Assembly (NCBI GenBank): GCA_025350045.1
Contig: JANXYM010000083.1
Coordinates: 1-64,000, forward strand
Direction: 5' to 3'
Length of the DNA stretch: 64,000 nt
Origin: Methanomicrobiales archaeon
GTDB taxonomy: Archaea; Halobacteriota; Methanomicrobia; Methanomicrobiales; Methanospirillaceae
Below the pieces are notes generated by a model. It was not told where the DNA came from. It saw nothing but the letters and a program-made list of their open reading frames with translations, and made no database searches. Positions within the stretch are counted from its first letter, which is position 1, and each line of letters starts with the position of its first letter. The translations under genes and the position numbers were made by a program. This document shows, in pieces, positions 62,233 to 64,000 of this stretch.

Positions 62233-62514
62233 ATGGCACAACAGGCACGTGCATCCCACATCCTTGTAAAGACTGAAGACGAAGCAAACAAGATCATGAA
62301 GCGGGTCGCTGACGGTGAAGATTTCGCTGCAGTTGCCAAGCGGTTCTCATCCTGCCCTTCGGGAAAGAACGGGGGTGATCTCGGCTGGTTCGGCAAGGGT
62401 ATGATGGTGCCCGAGTTTGAGCAGATCGCTTTTACCGAGGAGGTCGGTAAGGTTGTCGGTCCGGTCAAGACCCAGTTCGGGTTTCATGTCATCAAAGTGA
62501 CCGGTAAGAAATAA
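62233..62514 (+). CDS. Parvulin-type peptidyl-prolyl cis-trans isomerase
   Basis: ARASHILVKTEDEANKIM, FSSCPSGKNGGDLGWFGKGMMVPEFE, VKTQFGFHVIKV. Confidence 0.93.
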   Translation: MAQQARASHILVKTEDEANKIMKRVADGEDFAAVAKRFSSCPSGKNGGDLGWFGKGMMVPEFEQIAFTEEVGKVVGPVKTQFGFHVIKVTGKK

Positions 62515-62532
62515 TTTTCCGGGCATACGGTC

Positions 62533-63351
62533 ATGGACACCAAATTTTTTCTGGGCATTGGTCTTGCGATAGTACTCGTCTTCTGCGGGGCAGCGATCTA
62601 CACTACGTTTAGCAAACTGCCAACTGCTTCAACAGCACCTGCAGATCGCGAGATACTCTATCAGGTCTCGACTATCGATGCCCTGATGCAGGGCGTATAC
62701 GATGGCGTGCAACCCGTCGGAGAACTCAGGAAACACGGGAACTTTGGTATCGGTACATTCGAAGGCCTTGAAGGCGAGATGATCGTACTTGACGGCAAGG
62801 TGTACCAGGCAAAGGCTGACGGCAGGGTGTATCAGGTCACGGACACTGCCACCACACCGTTTGCCACGGTCACCTGGTTCGAACGCGATATAACGGAGAC
62901 CATTAACCGGCCGATGAACTTTTCCGTGTTTTCCCGGGAGATGAGCGGCCGTTTACCCTCCCAGAACATGATCTACGCGGTGCGGATGCATGGTACATTC
63001 CCCCAGATGAAGGTGCGGGCAATCCCTGCGCAGCAGAAGCCTTACCCCACGCTCACGGATGCGGCCAGGAACCAGTCGGTGTACACCTACGCTGATACCA
63101 CCGGCACCGTAGTCGGGTTCTACACCCCGGCGTTTTTCAAAGGTCTCAATGTCGCAGGCTACCACTTGCATTTTATCAGCGATGACCGGCTCACCGGGGG
63201 CCATATCCTGGATTTCACGGTACCGGCAAATACAACCGTGGAATATGACATCACGCCGGCATTTGCCATGCCGCTGCCGACCAGCGGGGCATTTACCGGA
63301 GTCGATCTCTCGCAGGACCTGAGTAAGGAGCTCGCAAAGATCGAATCTTAA
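62533..63351 (+). CDS. budA: Alpha-acetolactate decarboxylase
   Basis: YQVSTIDALMQGVYDGVQPVGELRKHGNFGIGTFEGLEGEMIVLDGKVYQ; GYHLHFISDDRLTGGHILD; N-terminal TM/signal segment. Confidence 0.92.
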   Translation: MDTKFFLGIGLAIVLVFCGAAIYTTFSKLPTASTAPADREILYQVSTIDALMQGVYDGVQPVGELRKHGNFGIGTFEGLEGEMIVLDGKVYQAKADGRVYQVTDTATTPFATVTWFERDITETINRPMNFSVFSREMSGRLPSQNMIYAVRMHGTFPQMKVRAIPAQQKPYPTLTDAARNQSVYTYADTTGTVVGFYTPAFFKGLNVAGYHLHFISDDRLTGGHILDFTVPANTTVEYDITPAFAMPLPTSGAFTGVDLSQDLSKELAKIES

Positions 63352-63445
63352 AACCGGTTCTTCTCTTTTTTTTACGAGCATTTTTTTGACCAGCAGCACG
63401 CATATAACCGGTACAACGCCCGTGCACGGGTGCAAGGCATCAACC

Positions 63446-63817
63446 ATGAACATCCGCGGAATAAAACAGGAACTTCTCAGGCTGCTCCTTGAACTGGGAA
63501 GGGACAGTCACCCCAACGAGTTCGTGGCTCTTCTCATAGAAAGAGACGGGGTGATCGAGGAGCTCAACATGGTTCCCGGCACCATCACCGGTGAAGACTC
63601 TGCATCGGTCTTCTTTGATATGATGCCACTGGGCACCCATCTTGCCGGCAGTGCCCACAGCCATCCGAATGGAGTGCTCAGGCCGTCAGATGCAGATGTG
63701 CATTTCTTCCCCCGGGCCGGGCGGTTCCACCTCATCATCGGCTACCCGTACCGCATGGGCGACTGGCAGTGCTTCAGTGCTGACGGGGAGCTACGCAAAC
63801 TTGAGGTGATCGCATGA
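63446..63817 (+). CDS. JAB/MPN metallopeptidase-like protein
   Basis: [21 protein letters not shown] (HxH-x7-SxxD JAMM motif); start ATG 63446. Confidence 0.82.
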   Translation: MNIRGIKQELLRLLLELGRDSHPNEFVALLIERDGVIEELNMVPGTITGEDSASVFFDMMPLGTHLAGSAHSHPNGVLRPSDADVHFFPRAGRFHLIIGYPYRMGDWQCFSADGELRKLEVIA

Positions 63818-64000
63818 GCATCCGAAGGGTTGTTGCCACCGGCACGTTTGACCTCCTGCACCCGGGTCATATCTACTACCTTGAAGAGTCAAAAAAACTC
63901 GGCGATGAACTCTGGGTGATCGTAGCCCGCGATATGAACGTGAAACATAAACCCCGCCCAATCATCCCGGAAGAACAGAGGCTTGCAATGATCGCCTCAC
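63814..64000 (+). CDS. ribL: Nucleotidyltransferase, FAD synthase RibL-like (truncated by window end)
   Basis: [37 protein letters not shown]; no stop within window. Confidence 0.82.
   Translation, partial: MSIRRVVATGTFDLLHPGHIYYLEESKKLGDELWVIVARDMNVKHKPRPIIPEEQRLAMIAS

Overview
This 64 kb window is a dense, gene-rich archaeal chromosome segment, most likely from a Methanomicrobiales methanogen (Methanoregula-like; inferred from gene content). I saw no CRISPR array, prophage or insertion sequence. Main blocks: (1) translation genes aRF1, argS, TYW1-like and SepRS; (2) a divergent MrfA/MrfB-like helicase-nuclease pair; (3) an orphan DNA methyltransferase and a two-gene SufC/SufB-like Fe-S scaffold; (4) a sugar-nucleotide and N-glycosylation cluster (glmM, two tandem GlmU-like genes, glmS, an acyltransferase, GT4, aglB); (5) an information-processing cluster (aIF2-gamma, Nob1-like PIN, Rpo7, Spt4, dephospho-CoA kinase, S24e, S27ae, Kae1-Bud32, RdgB, and L40e, which is below the ORF-track cutoff); (6) two adjacent tRNAs, Gly(TCC) and Val(CAC); (7) a G-rich duplicated structured element upstream of an MBL-fold gene that is interrupted by an in-frame TAG; (8) an AF0577-type radical SAM gene next to a methyltransferase remnant and a small Cys-containing ORF; (9) a complete trpEGDCFBA operon with TGTACA-type operator candidates and a possible Trp-containing leader mini-ORF; (10) an hgcAB mercury-methylation cluster coupled to an AbrB-like gene and an arsC-like gene. 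The observations most worth follow-up are the hgc operon architecture, the in-frame TAG, the trp leader mini-ORF, the G-rich repeat element, the radical SAM locus and the archaeal MrfAB-like pair. All family calls come from reading motifs by eye; no database search was run.
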